Shown: positions 15,806-26,392, numbered from the stretch's first letter. The stretch is DNA of 46,284 nt from an uncultured Alphaproteobacteria bacterium (GCA_902553945.1 CACDMT010000006.1:1-46284), one strand, 5' to 3'. Made by a program: numbers and translations. Notes: generated by a model from the letters alone, not told the origin.

Positions 15806-17650
15806 ATGAAAACTGTTCAATTGTCTTGCTCACATGCACTGATAAAATATTTGATAGCCCAAAAAACTATAATTAATGGCAAAAAAGAACCATTATTTCC
15901 AGGAGCTTTCGGTATTTACGGACATGGTAATGTTGCTTGTATTGGACAAGCAATGGAAGAATATCAAAAAGAAATCCCTGGATATAGAGGTCATCATGAA
16001 CAAAATATGGCCTTAACTGGAATTGCGTATTCTAGAGCAATGAGAAGAAAACAAATTTTTGTAGCTACATCCTCTGTTGGTCCTGGTGCTACAAATATGG
16101 TTACGGCAGCTGCAGTAGCATTAAGTAATAGACTTCCAATTTTATTACTTCCTGGTGACACTTTTTCAAGTCGCTTTCCAGATCCAGTATTGCAACAAGT
16201 AGAAAATTTTAATTCACCCTCAGAAACCCAAAACGACTCTTTTAAGGCAGTTTCTAAATATTTTGATCGTATAACACGACCAGAGCAAATATTATCATCA
16301 CTTCCACAAGCTATTAATACCATGCTAGATCCAGCAGATTGTGGTCCAGCAGTTATTTCTATGTCTCAGGATGTACAAGGTGAAGCATACGACTATCCGG
16401 AAATTTTTTTTGAAGAAAAAATCCATGAAATTAGAAGAATACACCCTGATCCAAATCAAATTAAACAAGCTGCAGAAAAATTAAAAAAATCCTTACAACC
16501 AATTATAATTTCTGGAGGAGGTGTTCTTTATTCTGAAGCAGAAAAAGAAATTTCAGATTTTGCTAAAAAACATAATATACCTGTTACGGCAACAGTTATG
16601 GGTATTGGTTGTATGAATAAAGAAGATCCTTATTATATTAGTGCAATAGGTTGTTTGGGTGAAGGATCATCAAATAATCTTGCAACTGATACAGATTTAG
16701 CTTTAGCAGTTGGAACTAAGTTGGGTGATTTTACAACAGGATCATGGACTAACTTTGAAAATGAAAATTTTCAACTTGTCTCAATTAATACTTCAAGGTT
16801 TGATACTACAAAACATAGAGCAACACCTGTTGTTAGTGATGCTAAGATTGGATTAATTGAATTATCTAAAGTTTTGGGTGATTGGAAAGCTCCAAACAGT
16901 TGGTATAAAAAAGCTGTTGATGAGAGAAACACTTGGGACTCTTATGTAGTAAAAGCAAGTGGACCAACAAATCAAGAATTACCTTCTTATGCACATGCAG
17001 TTGGAGCAGTTTATAGAAATTCAGATCCCTCTGATATTGTAGTCACTGCTGCCGGTGGTTTAGTTGGTGAAGTTGTTCAGATATGGAAGCCAAAACAACT
17101 AAATACATTTGAAACAGAATGGGGGTTTAGTTGTATGGGATATGAAATATCTGGAGCATTAGGCATTAAGATGGCTAAACCAGATCAAGACGTAATTGTA
17201 TTTGTTGGAGATGGATCTTATCTTTTACAGAATAGTGATATCTATAGTTCTGTTATTTATGATAAAAAACTTATTATAGTTGTATGTGATAATGGCGGTC
17301 ATATGGTTATTAATCGTTTGCAACTTGCAAAAGGTGGAAAAGAATATCTTTGTAATTTAAGAGCAGCAAGAGCATCAGATATTAAATTTGTAGATTTTGA
17401 AGCACATGCAAAAAGTATGGGTGCTAATGCAGAAACTGTAAAGTCAACCTCAGAGCTTGAAGCTGCATTTAAAAGAGCTAAGGAATCAGATAAAACCTAT
17501 GTTATTTCTATGCTTACACATGGATATGAATGGTTAGATGGCACAGCTTTTTGGGAGAGTCCAACACTTGAAATTCATTCAACTGAAGAAAACAAAACTG
17601 CTTATAAAGAATTTAAAGAAGGTAAAAATAAGCAACGAAAAGGTGTTTAA
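15806..17650 (+). CDS. iolD: IolD-like 3D-(3,5/4)-trihydroxycyclohexane-1,2-dione hydrolase (ThDP enzyme)
   Basis: A 614-residue thiamine diphosphate enzyme. IolD-specific stretches include FPGAFGIYGHGNVACIG, YRGHHEQNMALTGIAYSRAMRRKQ (with the ThDP-activating Glu at residue 65), SSVGPGATNMVTAAAVA and LPGDTFSSRFPDPVLQQVE. The ThDP-binding GDGS...N motif is VFVGDGSYLLQNSD with CDNGG. In myo-inositol breakdown it hydrolyses the cyclic dione to 5-deoxy-D-glucuronate. No iolB, iolC, iolE or obvious iolG adjoins it, so it may serve a cyclitol pathway whose other genes lie elsewhere, or act on a related dione. A GGAGA site precedes the ATG. The ABC transporter operon follows. Confidence 0.85.
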   Translation: MKTVQLSCSHALIKYLIAQKTIINGKKEPLFPGAFGIYGHGNVACIGQAMEEYQKEIPGYRGHHEQNMALTGIAYSRAMRRKQIFVATSSVGPGATNMVTAAAVALSNRLPILLLPGDTFSSRFPDPVLQQVENFNSPSETQNDSFKAVSKYFDRITRPEQILSSLPQAINTMLDPADCGPAVISMSQDVQGEAYDYPEIFFEEKIHEIRRIHPDPNQIKQAAEKLKKSLQPIIISGGGVLYSEAEKEISDFAKKHNIPVTATVMGIGCMNKEDPYYISAIGCLGEGSSNNLATDTDLALAVGTKLGDFTTGSWTNFENENFQLVSINTSRFDTTKHRATPVVSDAKIGLIELSKVLGDWKAPNSWYKKAVDERNTWDSYVVKASGPTNQELPSYAHAVGAVYRNSDPSDIVVTAAGGLVGEVVQIWKPKQLNTFETEWGFSCMGYEISGALGIKMAKPDQDVIVFVGDGSYLLQNSDIYSSVIYDKKLIIVVCDNGGHMVINRLQLAKGGKEYLCNLRAARASDIKFVDFEAHAKSMGANAETVKSTSELEAAFKRAKESDKTYVISMLTHGYEWLDGTAFWESPTLEIHSTEENKTAYKEFKEGKNKQRKGV

Positions 17651-17686
17651 ATTGTTTTTTGGATAGTTATAATAAAATTTCTAAAT

Positions 17687-18340
17687 ATGATAAAGAGACT
17701 CTTAATAAATAACTTAATTACTTTTTCAATTATTATAATTTCTATTGTTTTTTTCTTCTATTCTTATTTTTTTGCATCAGTAGTAAGAACAATTGCTGAA
17801 GATGAATTAATAAAAAAAGGTTTTGATCCAGTTTCATACGTAGAGGAAATTTGGTATTCAAAAATTATTCCAACTATTAGTAATGATAGTGAAGAAATTA
17901 CTTTTATATTAGATGAATTATTTTCAAATAAAGAATTAGCAGAAGAAAAATATGGTCATAGATCTGGAACAGGAAGTTATAGTTTTATGGTTAATGGAGA
18001 AGCGGAAATTATTTCTCTCAATAAAGAATCAAGAGTTGGTACTCTTGAATTAAAGCTTAGCAAAGAATATGATGCTCAAATTTTTATAACTATTGGCCCA
18101 GTTATAAAAAAAGATTCAGTTAGAGATGCTGTAAAATTTATCAAATTTAATGATTTTGTTAATCAATTGGATTTTGCCGGCGTTTCTAGAATCATTAAAA
18201 CTAGAGTTATGAATGAAATAATTGGACCTTTAAATCTCAACAATATTGTTGGAAAGCAAATTAGTTTTGAAGGAGCAATAACTTTTGATAGAAATGATAA
18301 AATTTTTATCACACCCACTATGCTTGATCTAGGTAATTAA
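17687..18340 (+). CDS. DUF2291 membrane-anchored protein associated with a sugar ABC transporter
   Basis: A 217-residue protein with one N-terminal membrane segment (about 9-30) and a periplasmic remainder. It matches the DUF2291 family: FDPVSYVEEIWYSKIIPTI, KYGHRSGTGSYSFMVNGEAEIISLN, SRVGTLELKL, ITIGPVIKKDSVRDAVKFIKFNDFVNQLDFAGVSR and a final DKIFITPTMLDLG. Genes of this family often sit beside ribose-type ABC transporters. Its molecular role is not known. It ends 3 bp before the ATPase gene, so it is part of the transporter operon. Confidence 0.85.
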   Translation: MIKRLLINNLITFSIIIISIVFFFYSYFFASVVRTIAEDELIKKGFDPVSYVEEIWYSKIIPTISNDSEEITFILDELFSNKELAEEKYGHRSGTGSYSFMVNGEAEIISLNKESRVGTLELKLSKEYDAQIFITIGPVIKKDSVRDAVKFIKFNDFVNQLDFAGVSRIIKTRVMNEIIGPLNLNNIVGKQISFEGAITFDRNDKIFITPTMLDLGN

Positions 18341-18343
18341 ATC

Positions 18344-19843
18344 ATGGAAAAGATTTTAGAGGCTAAAAATATAAGTAAACAATATCCAGGTGTCGTTGCA
18401 TTAGATGATGTAAGCTTTAATGTTTATAAAGGTAAAGTAAACGTTTTAGTTGGAGAAAATGGTGCTGGCAAATCTACATTAATGAAAATACTTTCTGGAG
18501 TTGAAAGACAATCTTCAGGTGAAATTTACCTAAATAATAAGAAGCTTAATATTTTTTCAACTAATGATGCAGAAAAAAATTCTATAGGAATTATTCATCA
18601 AGAATTAAATTTATTTCCTAATTTAACTGTCCATGAAAATATTTTTATGGGTCATGAAATATTGGATAGATATAAAACAATAGATACTAAGCAACAAATT
18701 AAAATTACAAATGAACTTTTATCAAAACTTAATCAAGACATAGATGCAAAAACATTAGTTGAAAGTTTAAGAATTGGACAACAACAAATTATTGAAATTG
18801 CAAAAGCATTGGCAAAAAAAACTAAAATTTTAATTATGGATGAGCCAAGTTCTGCATTAAGCAAAAAAGAAGTTTCTGTTTTATTTAATGTTATAGAAGA
18901 ATTAAAAAAACAAGAAGTAACAATTATTTATATTTCACACAAACTTGAAGAGATAATGCAAATTGGAGATGTAATAACAATTTTAAGAGATAGTAAATTT
19001 ATATGTGAAGAATTAATTAATAAAATTGATATACCTTGGATAACTGAAAATATGGTTGGTATGAAAAGCTTCGAAGCTGTTAATACACAAAAGGTTAAAA
19101 AAGGTCCAAAAATAATTGAATTAAAATCCATAAGTCTAAAGAAGAAGGAGTCTGAAGAATATATTTTAGATGATGTTAATTTTAATTCAAGTTCTGGCGA
19201 AATTTTGAGTATTTATGGCCTGATGGGAAGTGGCAGGACAGAATTATTGGAAATAATAATGGGATTAAACAAAGACTTTCAAGGAGAAATTTATCTTGAA
19301 GATAAAATATTAAAAGCTTCAAGTATTTCGGAAAGAATAAGTGATGGTATAGTTCTTGTTCCAGAGGATCGTCAAGGTCAAGGTTTAGTTCAATCACTGT
19401 CTATTTTATCCAACACACTATTATCAAAGATATCAAGAAGATTTAAAGATTTTTATCTTAATGCAAAGTCAGAAAAAAAAATAGTTACTAAAGCAATAGA
19501 GTATTTGGGAATCAAGGTCTCAAATTATAATAATGTTATTACTTCACTAAGCGGTGGGAATCAGCAAAAAGTCGTCATCGCAAAATCTTTAGAAACTGAA
19601 CCAAGATTGCTTATGTTAGATGAGCCAACTAGAGGTATAGATATTGGTGCAAAACAAGAAATTTTTTATATAATGAAAAAATTAGCTGAAAAAGGTTTAT
19701 CTATAATATTTGTTTCATCAGAAATAAAAGAAGTTTTAGCTGTTGCAGATAGGGTTATTGTTTTGGCAAAAGGAAAAATAAATAAAGAATTAATGGGTGG
19801 CGAAATTACTGAAGATAATTTAGTTAAATATTCACAGGGATAA
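18344..19843 (+). CDS. CUT2 sugar ABC transporter, double-domain ATPase (RbsA-like), transporter 1
   Basis: A 499-residue protein with two ATPase domains, as in RbsA, AraG and XylG. The N-terminal half has Walker A GENGAGKST and Walker B ILIMDEPSSALS with a reduced signature loop (LRIGQQQ). The C-terminal half has the degenerate Walker A YGLMGSGRTE usual for this family, LSGGNQQKVVIAKSL, and LLMLDEPTRGIDIGAKQEI. It powers import of a monosaccharide or polyol with the next two genes. It differs from transporters 2 and 3, whose ATPases have only one domain. Spacing of 3-4 bp on both sides indicates a single operon. Confidence 0.93.
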   Translation: MEKILEAKNISKQYPGVVALDDVSFNVYKGKVNVLVGENGAGKSTLMKILSGVERQSSGEIYLNNKKLNIFSTNDAEKNSIGIIHQELNLFPNLTVHENIFMGHEILDRYKTIDTKQQIKITNELLSKLNQDIDAKTLVESLRIGQQQIIEIAKALAKKTKILIMDEPSSALSKKEVSVLFNVIEELKKQEVTIIYISHKLEEIMQIGDVITILRDSKFICEELINKIDIPWITENMVGMKSFEAVNTQKVKKGPKIIELKSISLKKKESEEYILDDVNFNSSSGEILSIYGLMGSGRTELLEIIMGLNKDFQGEIYLEDKILKASSISERISDGIVLVPEDRQGQGLVQSLSILSNTLLSKISRRFKDFYLNAKSEKKIVTKAIEYLGIKVSNYNNVITSLSGGNQQKVVIAKSLETEPRLLMLDEPTRGIDIGAKQEIFYIMKKLAEKGLSIIFVSSEIKEVLAVADRVIVLAKGKINKELMGGEITEDNLVKYSQG

Positions 19844-19847
19844 TATT

Positions 19848-20852
19848 ATGAAGGGTATGACAATCAAAGCGGCTTTATTTAAATTAAGAGCATTTATAGC
19901 ATTAATTTTTATATTTTCTTTTTTTGCTTTTACAGCTGATGCGTTTTTATCATCAACAAATCTTATCATACTAACAAAACATGTTGCTATTAATGCAATT
20001 CTAGCAATTGGTATGACTTTTGTTATTTTAACATCGGGTATAGATCTTTCTGTTGGATCTATAGTTGGATTATGTGGAATGATAGCAGGGATGCTAATTG
20101 ATAAAGGGTTAGTAATACAATTTTTAAATGTAGTTATCTATTTTGAAATTTGGGTCATAGTTTTAATCAGTATATTTGTTGGTTTTTTATTTGGATGTGT
20201 AAATGGCTTTATTATTACCAGATTTAGCGTTGCTCCATTTATCGCAACATTGGGCATGCTTTATGTAGCAAGAGGTTTTGCACTTTTAATTAATGATGGA
20301 GCAACATTTCCAAACTTAATTGGAAAGGAAGAATTAAATAATACTGGCTTCCCCAACATTGGATCTGGTACGTTTTTATCTTTACCTTATACAATTTGGG
20401 TAATGTTGGCCCTTGCCCTAATTGCAGTTTTCTTAACAACAAAAACTAAATTTGGAAGACATATTTATGCAATTGGTGGTAACACGAAAGCTGCTCACCT
20501 ATCTGGAGTTAATGTTAATGCAGTAACATTACTTACTTATGGAATATCTGGATTGTGTGCTGGAGTTGTTGGAGTCATAGTTACTTCCCAATTAATTTCT
20601 TCACATCCTGCTACCGGAACAACGTGGGAGTTGAATGCAATAGCAGCAGTAGTTTTGGGTGGAACATCTTTGATGGGTGGAAGAGGATCAGTTGGAGGTA
20701 CAATTATTGGAGCATTTGTAATTGGTGTATTAAGTAATGGAATGATTTTGGAAGGTGTCAGTTCTTTCTGGCAAAGAGTAATAATGGGCACAATTATTGT
20801 TCTAGCGGTAATGATAGATCAGCTTCAAACAAGATTTATTTCAAAAGACTAA
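19848..20852 (+). CDS. CUT2 sugar ABC transporter permease (RbsC-like), transporter 1
   Basis: A 334-residue inner-membrane permease of standard length with about eight to ten helices. Family motifs are MTFVILTSGIDLSVGSIVGL, VNGFIITRFSVAPFIATLGMLYVARGFALLINDG, GRHIYAIGGNTKAAHLSGVNV, and NAIAAVVLGGTSLMGGRGSVGGTIIGAFVIGVLSNGM, the EAA-like coupling region. It follows the ATPase gene by 4 bp; the binding protein comes 115 bp later behind its own leader. A second in-frame ATG lies at 19857. Confidence 0.93.
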   Translation: MKGMTIKAALFKLRAFIALIFIFSFFAFTADAFLSSTNLIILTKHVAINAILAIGMTFVILTSGIDLSVGSIVGLCGMIAGMLIDKGLVIQFLNVVIYFEIWVIVLISIFVGFLFGCVNGFIITRFSVAPFIATLGMLYVARGFALLINDGATFPNLIGKEELNNTGFPNIGSGTFLSLPYTIWVMLALALIAVFLTTKTKFGRHIYAIGGNTKAAHLSGVNVNAVTLLTYGISGLCAGVVGVIVTSQLISSHPATGTTWELNAIAAVVLGGTSLMGGRGSVGGTIIGAFVIGVLSNGMILEGVSSFWQRVIMGTIIVLAVMIDQLQTRFISKD

Positions 20853-20931
20853 CAATTCTGCCATTTTTTTAAGTAAAAAATTATATTTTTTATTAAAAAT
20901 TGTTCTATATTTTTTTTTAGTTATCTATTAA

Positions 20932-21891
<960 letters not shown>

Positions 21892-21914
21892 TCAAGCTTA
21901 AACGAGACCCTTAT

Positions 21915-21946
21915 AAACAAGCGAATTTTTATTCGCTTGTTTTTTA
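21915..21946 (+). terminator. Rho-independent terminator after the transporter-1 binding protein
   Basis: A perfect 12-bp stem (21915-21926 with 21931-21942, core ACAAGCGAAT / ATTCGCTTGT) with a TTTT loop runs straight into a T-tract. It lies 23 bp after the stop codon and 30 bp before the transketolase gene. It would end or reduce transcription into the downstream enzymes. Confidence 0.9.
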
Positions 21947-21975
21947 AATTCGGATATCTTAAGTTCGAATAAATA

Positions 21976-22803
21976 ATGGATCATAAAGAATTAGAACTTA
22001 AGTCTATAGAATATAGAAAAACTATACTTGATATTATTTACAATGGAGGTGCCGGGCACACCTCTGGAAGTTTATCATGTATAGATATACTAAATGTACT
22101 ATATAATAATGTTCTTAAAATTAATCCCAATAATTTTAATTCTACAGATAGAAATAGATATGTTCAGAGCAAAGGTCACACTGTAGAGGCATTGTACACT
22201 GTACTTTGTGATCAAAATTTCTTTTCAAGAAAAGATTTGAATTCACTTAATAAATTTAACTCGCATTTTATAGGCCATCCAACAAGAAAAGTTCCAGGAA
22301 TTGAGCACAATACAGGTGCACTAGGTCATGGTTTATCTGTTGCAGTGGGTATGGCTATTGGATTCAAACTAGATAACAAACCATATAAAGTTTATACGCT
22401 CTTGGGAGATGGTGAATTAAGTGAGGGCTCTATTTGGGAAAGTTTACTTTCAGCAAATAAATACAATTTAGACAATTTGGTTATTATTATTGATAGAAAT
22501 GGATTACAAATTACAGGAAAAACTGAAGAAGTAAATCCCATTGAGCCTCTTCTAGATAAATTTCAATCATTTGGATTATGTGTAAAGCAAGTCAATGGTA
22601 ATTCTGTTAGTGAATTAGATCAAGTATTTAAAGAAATTCCCTTTGAGAATAATCAGCCAAATTTAATTATTGCTAATACTATAAAAGGAAAGGGTATAAG
22701 TTTTATTGAAAATCAAGTTGTTTGGCATCACAAACTTCCTTCAGAAGAAGAATATAATAAAGCTATTGAAGAATTAAATATACAATTAGAGAACTTCAAA
22801 TGA
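21976..22803 (+). CDS. Transketolase-like protein, N-terminal (ThDP pyrophosphate-binding) subunit
   Basis: A 275-residue protein equivalent to the first domain of transketolase. It has GGAGHTSGSLSCIDIL, SKGHTVEALY, NTGALGHGLSVAVGMAIG and the ThDP motif GDGELSEGSIWESLLSANKYNLDNLVIIIDRNG. Its stop overlaps the start of the C-terminal subunit by ATGA, so the two are made together as a split enzyme. Split transketolases of this kind occur in sugar clusters, for example with apulose-4-phosphate. The linked transporter and kinase support a dedicated catabolic, not housekeeping, role. Confidence 0.88.
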   Translation: MDHKELELKSIEYRKTILDIIYNGGAGHTSGSLSCIDILNVLYNNVLKINPNNFNSTDRNRYVQSKGHTVEALYTVLCDQNFFSRKDLNSLNKFNSHFIGHPTRKVPGIEHNTGALGHGLSVAVGMAIGFKLDNKPYKVYTLLGDGELSEGSIWESLLSANKYNLDNLVIIIDRNGLQITGKTEEVNPIEPLLDKFQSFGLCVKQVNGNSVSELDQVFKEIPFENNQPNLIIANTIKGKGISFIENQVVWHHKLPSEEEYNKAIEELNIQLENFK

Positions 22804-23732
22804 TTCAAAAAGCAAATTTAGAAATTTTTGCAGAAACTTTATTGAATTTAGCAAAAAAAGATAAACAAATTGTAGTTGTAACAAGTGATTCAAGGGGATC
22901 AGGCAAACTAACTCAATTTGGAAAAGAACTCCCTGATCAAATTATAGAAGTAGGTATAGCAGAACAAAATTTAGTTGGTATTTGTGCTGGTCTAGCAGCT
23001 GTTGGAAAAAAAGTTTTTGGAGTTTCGCCATCTAGTTTTTTAACAGCTAGATCATTGGAGCAAATTAAGAATGATATAGCTTACTCAAATCATCCTGTAA
23101 CTCTTGTAGGCATAAGTGCTGGCGTAAGTTATGGACAATTAGGATCAACACATCATTCCATTCATGACTTAGCTGTTTTAAGAACTATTAATAATATTAG
23201 TATAGTCGTCCCCTCAGATAATTTTGAAACAAGAGAGTCAATAAAAGAAGCTGTTAATTTTAAAAGTCCATTATTTATACGTTTTGGAAAAAAACCAATG
23301 CTTAAAATTCATAATGAGGATGATGATTTTAAAATTGGAAAGGGTGTAAAAATTAGAGAAGGTAGAGATGTAATGTTTGTCACAACTGGTGAAACAGCTC
23401 AGAGAGCTTTATTAGCCTCAGAAATTTTAAATAAAAAAAATTTTAGCTGTTTAATAATTAATATGCACACAATAAAACCTTTTGACGATGATCTTTTTAT
23501 AGATAGCTTATCAAAAGTTAAAGCAGTTATTACTGTTGAAGAACATAGTGAAAATGGTGGATTGGGTGAAAAATGTGCCAGCATAATTTCTCAATCTAAT
23601 ATTAAAATTCCATTCAAGATTGTAGGATTTCCTGATGAATATATGACTAATGGCTCCCAATCAGATGTCTTAGATCATTATAATATGTCACCAGAAAAAT
23701 TAGCAGAAATAGCTGAAGACATTTTAAAATAA
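22800..23732 (+). CDS. Transketolase-like protein, C-terminal subunit
   Basis: A 310-residue protein equivalent to the second and third domains of transketolase. It has the ThDP-activating Glu in QIIEVGIAEQNLVGICAGLAAVGKKVFG, then SAGVSYGQLGSTHHSIHDLAVLR and IVVPSDNFETRESIKEAV, and a C-terminal domain with VITVEEHSENGGLG. It should move a two-carbon ketol unit from a phosphorylated ketose to an aldose phosphate. It overlaps the N-terminal subunit by 4 bp and abuts the kinase start with no gap. Confidence 0.88.
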   Translation: MIQKANLEIFAETLLNLAKKDKQIVVVTSDSRGSGKLTQFGKELPDQIIEVGIAEQNLVGICAGLAAVGKKVFGVSPSSFLTARSLEQIKNDIAYSNHPVTLVGISAGVSYGQLGSTHHSIHDLAVLRTINNISIVVPSDNFETRESIKEAVNFKSPLFIRFGKKPMLKIHNEDDDFKIGKGVKIREGRDVMFVTTGETAQRALLASEILNKKNFSCLIINMHTIKPFDDDLFIDSLSKVKAVITVEEHSENGGLGEKCASIISQSNIKIPFKIVGFPDEYMTNGSQSDVLDHYNMSPEKLAEIAEDILK

Positions 23733-25199
23733 ATGTATATTTCAATAGATCAAAGTACTTCATCAACAACTGTTTTTTTATACAATAAAAATTTAAAGTT
23801 ACTCAATAAATTTTCTAAACCTCATAAACAAATTCAAAAAGTATCAGGTTATGTTGAGCATGATGCTAATGAAATTTATAAAAATATTCTTTTACTAATC
23901 AAAAAAATATCAAAAAAAATTAAATATGGTAACAATCTGTTTCTCAGCATTACTAATCAAAGAGAAACTTTTGTAATCTTTGATACAATAACTGGAAAGC
24001 CATTACATAATGCTATTGTTTGGCAATGCAGAAGAGGGCAAAATATTTGTAATAAAATTAATAAATCAACACTTAATAGAAATTTAATTAAAAAAAATAC
24101 AGGTTTAACTCTTGATACTTATTTTCCAGCCCCAAAACTGATTCAATTATTAAATTTAAATAATAATTTGAAGGAAAAATTAAAAAAAGGATCTGCTCTT
24201 TTTGGAACAATAGATACATATTTAATATATCGTCTTACAAAACAAAAATCTTATGTTACTGATTTTACAAATGCATCTAGAACTCTATTTTTTGATAATA
24301 ACTCGCTGAAATGGAGTAAAACGTTATTAAAATTATTTAGTTTGAATTTAAATAAACTTCCAGAAGTGAAGGAAAGCTCATCAATTTTTGGATACACAAA
24401 CGTAAATGGTATTTTAAAAGCAAATATTCCAATTTCTGGTGTTATGGGAGATTCACAAGCATCAATTTTTGCTAACCAATGTTTTAATAAAGGTAACACA
24501 AAAATTACTCTTGGTACTGGTGCTTCAATTTTAACAAATTTAGGTCAATCTTTTAAATATCAAAAAAATATTCTAACTACTCTCTCTTATGTTTATAAAA
24601 ATAAAGCTTCATATTCTTATGAATGTTTAATAAATTATGCTGGTGCTACAATTAGTTGGCTAAAAGATAATTTAAAAATATTGAATAATGCAAGAGAAAC
24701 AAATGAAATTTTAAAAAAAACTAAGAGTTCAGAGGAAGTAGTTTTTATCCCAGCATTTGTTGGCTTAAGTTCACCGCATTGGCTTCCTGATAGTAAAGCT
24801 ATTATATATGGATTAACACCTTCAATTAATAAAAATCATATTGTAAGATCTGCTCTTGAGTCTATAGCATTTCAGATAAAAGATTATTTGGATGATTTAG
24901 AAAAAAACAATAAAATCAAATATAATGATATTTATATTGATGGAGGTATTGTTTCAAATAAATCATTTATGCAATTACTTTGTAATACTTTACAAAAAAA
25001 AATTTACGTAACAAATTATAAAGATATGTCTTCATATGGAGCATTGATGATGGGATTGTTAGGAATGAATATTATAAAAAATTTTAAAGATATGAAAAAA
25101 CTAAAACAAAAATACTTAGTTTATTCTCCAGTTAAAAATCAGAAAATGGCTGATAGCTATAAACACTGGCAATATGTTCTAAAAAAATTTTATCTTTAA
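23733..25199 (+). CDS. FGGY-family carbohydrate kinase, glycerol-kinase-like
   Basis: A 488-residue FGGY kinase. The first domain has the phosphate-1 loop ISIDQSTSSTTVFLYN, SGYVEHDANEIY, SITNQRETFVIFD and IVWQCRRGQNIC; the second has GVMGDSQASIFANQC, ITLGTGASILTN, VFIPAFVGLSSPHWLPDSKAIIYGLT, ALESIAFQIKDYLDDL and DGGIVSNKSFMQLLCN. Motifs are closest to glycerol kinase, though IVWQCRR differs from the usual IVWQDRR. The position directly after a split transketolase suggests it phosphorylates a ketose or polyol, such as apulose, erythrulose or xylulose, for that enzyme. Genuine glycerol kinase is the main alternative. Confidence 0.8.
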   Translation: MYISIDQSTSSTTVFLYNKNLKLLNKFSKPHKQIQKVSGYVEHDANEIYKNILLLIKKISKKIKYGNNLFLSITNQRETFVIFDTITGKPLHNAIVWQCRRGQNICNKINKSTLNRNLIKKNTGLTLDTYFPAPKLIQLLNLNNNLKEKLKKGSALFGTIDTYLIYRLTKQKSYVTDFTNASRTLFFDNNSLKWSKTLLKLFSLNLNKLPEVKESSSIFGYTNVNGILKANIPISGVMGDSQASIFANQCFNKGNTKITLGTGASILTNLGQSFKYQKNILTTLSYVYKNKASYSYECLINYAGATISWLKDNLKILNNARETNEILKKTKSSEEVVFIPAFVGLSSPHWLPDSKAIIYGLTPSINKNHIVRSALESIAFQIKDYLDDLEKNNKIKYNDIYIDGGIVSNKSFMQLLCNTLQKKIYVTNYKDMSSYGALMMGLLGMNIIKNFKDMKKLKQKYLVYSPVKNQKMADSYKHWQYVLKKFYL

Positions 25200-25202
25200 T
25201 TT

Positions 25203-26180
25203 TTATAAAAATTTATAGAGGGATTTTTGCGCAATTTTTAGTGCTTTCATTGCATCATGATTTGATTGAGCTTCTTGAAGTGCTTTCATATCCAAATCAT
25301 CTAAAGCTTTCTCAATCGATTTTAAAAAATCTATTGCTTGGTTGGCCATCTGCACACTATCTTCTCTAAATGGAAATTGATCAAGTTGCCAAACTCCTTC
25401 CCAATTATTCTTTTTCAAAACATAAAAAAATTCAAAGATCTCAATTGGATGTAAACTCCCCGCAATTAAATCGTCATCCCAAGATCTATAATTATCATTG
25501 ACGTCCATTCCAAATAGACGTCCATAGTCAATTGCTAGTTGAGCTGAATCAGCAGCTGACTCTCCACCGTATATAGCATGTCCAAAATCAAGTAATATTC
25601 CGATATTTGGAAGTCCAATTTTTTCAATTCCAAGTAAAGTTCTAGAAACCGAGTCATAACTCATTTTAACCCTTGGCTCACGTGGTTTGTATTCTATTAC
25701 AAACTTTAGATCTGGGTTTTCACTTGCCAATCTTGCTACACCGTCCATTGAATTTTTCCATAATGTTCCATGATCTACTTGAAAAGGATAGTCCCAACCA
25801 TCTTGACCCGGCCAAAGTTTAACATAAGCTGCATCAAAAAATCTAACAGCTTCGCAAGCTTCAGAAATTAACTCATGTGCTCTATTCCGTATACCTGGGT
25901 CAGGATTAGTGAAAGCACCTTTTCTAAATTCTTTTGTGTAAATTTCTGGTGTAATACCAATTACTTCAAGATCAGCTTCATGAAGTTCATTTTTTATTTG
26001 TTGATTTGAAAACGAACCTCCAAAATATGGAAAATTTATATCAACAACTGATAAATCTTTGACTTGACCTGCTAATTGAATAGCATCGAGAACAGTTCTT
26101 GGTTCTCCATAGCCTTCAGTATTATATCTGTCTACATATGTAGCAAAGTGCCAAATTCCTGCTCCAAATTTTTGTACCAT
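25203..26180 (-). CDS. Xylose-isomerase-like TIM-barrel sugar isomerase/epimerase
   Basis: A 325-residue protein of the AP-endonuclease-2 / xylose-isomerase-like TIM-barrel family. Probable metal ligands are Glu163 ([11 protein letters not shown]), Asp198 and His201 (LLDFGHA), and the Asp residues in [14 protein letters not shown] (226-237), matching the E/D/H/D pattern of sugar isomerases. Family members include rhamnose isomerase, D-apiose isomerase and inosose or tagatose epimerases, and the rhizopine protein MocC is a distant relative. It is convergent with the kinase gene (3 bp apart) and divergent from transporter 2, so it could serve either pathway. The substrate is not known. Confidence 0.8.
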   Translation of the reverse strand: MVQKFGAGIWHFATYVDRYNTEGYGEPRTVLDAIQLAGQVKDLSVVDINFPYFGGSFSNQQIKNELHEADLEVIGITPEIYTKEFRKGAFTNPDPGIRNRAHELISEACEAVRFFDAAYVKLWPGQDGWDYPFQVDHGTLWKNSMDGVARLASENPDLKFVIEYKPREPRVKMSYDSVSRTLLGIEKIGLPNIGILLDFGHAIYGGESAADSAQLAIDYGRLFGMDVNDNYRSWDDDLIAGSLHPIEIFEFFYVLKKNNWEGVWQLDQFPFREDSVQMANQAIDFLKSIEKALDDLDMKALQEAQSNHDAMKALKIAQKSLYKFL

Positions 26181-26328
26181 GAGTGATTATATAATACTTT
26201 TAAAATTAACAAAATCAAAATGATAAATTATTATTATGAATTAATTGAATATCTTTCTCTGTCTATATATAAATTATCAAATATTGAACCCTAAAACTTT
26301 ATAAATAATTTTTTTAGGAAATCTAATT

Positions 26329-26358
26329 TTGACCTTGATTTGAAATCTTGTCCATATT
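26329..26358 (+). promoter_or_regulatory. Candidate sigma-70 promoter for ABC transporter 2
   Basis: TTGACC at 26329-26334 (5 of 6 to TTGACA) and CATATT at 26353-26358 (4 of 6 to TATAAT) are separated by 18 bp. Transcription would start near 26365, about 28 bp before the binding-protein ATG. AT-rich DNA gives chance matches, so this is only a candidate. Confidence 0.4.
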
Positions 26359-26370
26359 AATTACCAGATT

Positions 26371-26388
26371 CTAATAATTATTAGGAGG
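26371..26388 (+). promoter_or_regulatory. Palindrome abutting the Shine-Dalgarno of the transporter-2 binding-protein gene
   Basis: CTAATAATTATTAG at 26371-26384 is a perfect 14-bp palindrome whose last two bases are the first two of the AGGAGG ribosome site (26383-26388) before the ATG at 26393. It may be an operator or a weak hairpin limiting ribosome access. It parallels the stronger structure before the transporter-1 binding-protein gene. Confidence 0.4.
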
Positions 26389-26392
26389 AAGA

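Larger units (their letters stand above)
26181..26392. promoter_or_regulatory. Divergent intergenic region between the sugar isomerase and transporter 2
   Basis: This is the longest gene-free stretch in the window (212 bp). It must carry the isomerase promoter on the minus strand and the transporter-2 promoter on the plus strand. I see a plausible plus-strand promoter (26329-26358) and a palindrome over the binding-protein ribosome site (26371-26384), annotated separately. The rest shows no gene, tRNA or obvious repeat. Confidence 0.6.

Noticed and set aside
25198-25213. AATTTTTATAAAAATT palindrome between the convergent kinase and isomerase genes as a bidirectional terminator
   Set aside because: The stem is A/T only with no loop, and such palindromes are expected by chance in DNA this AT-rich.
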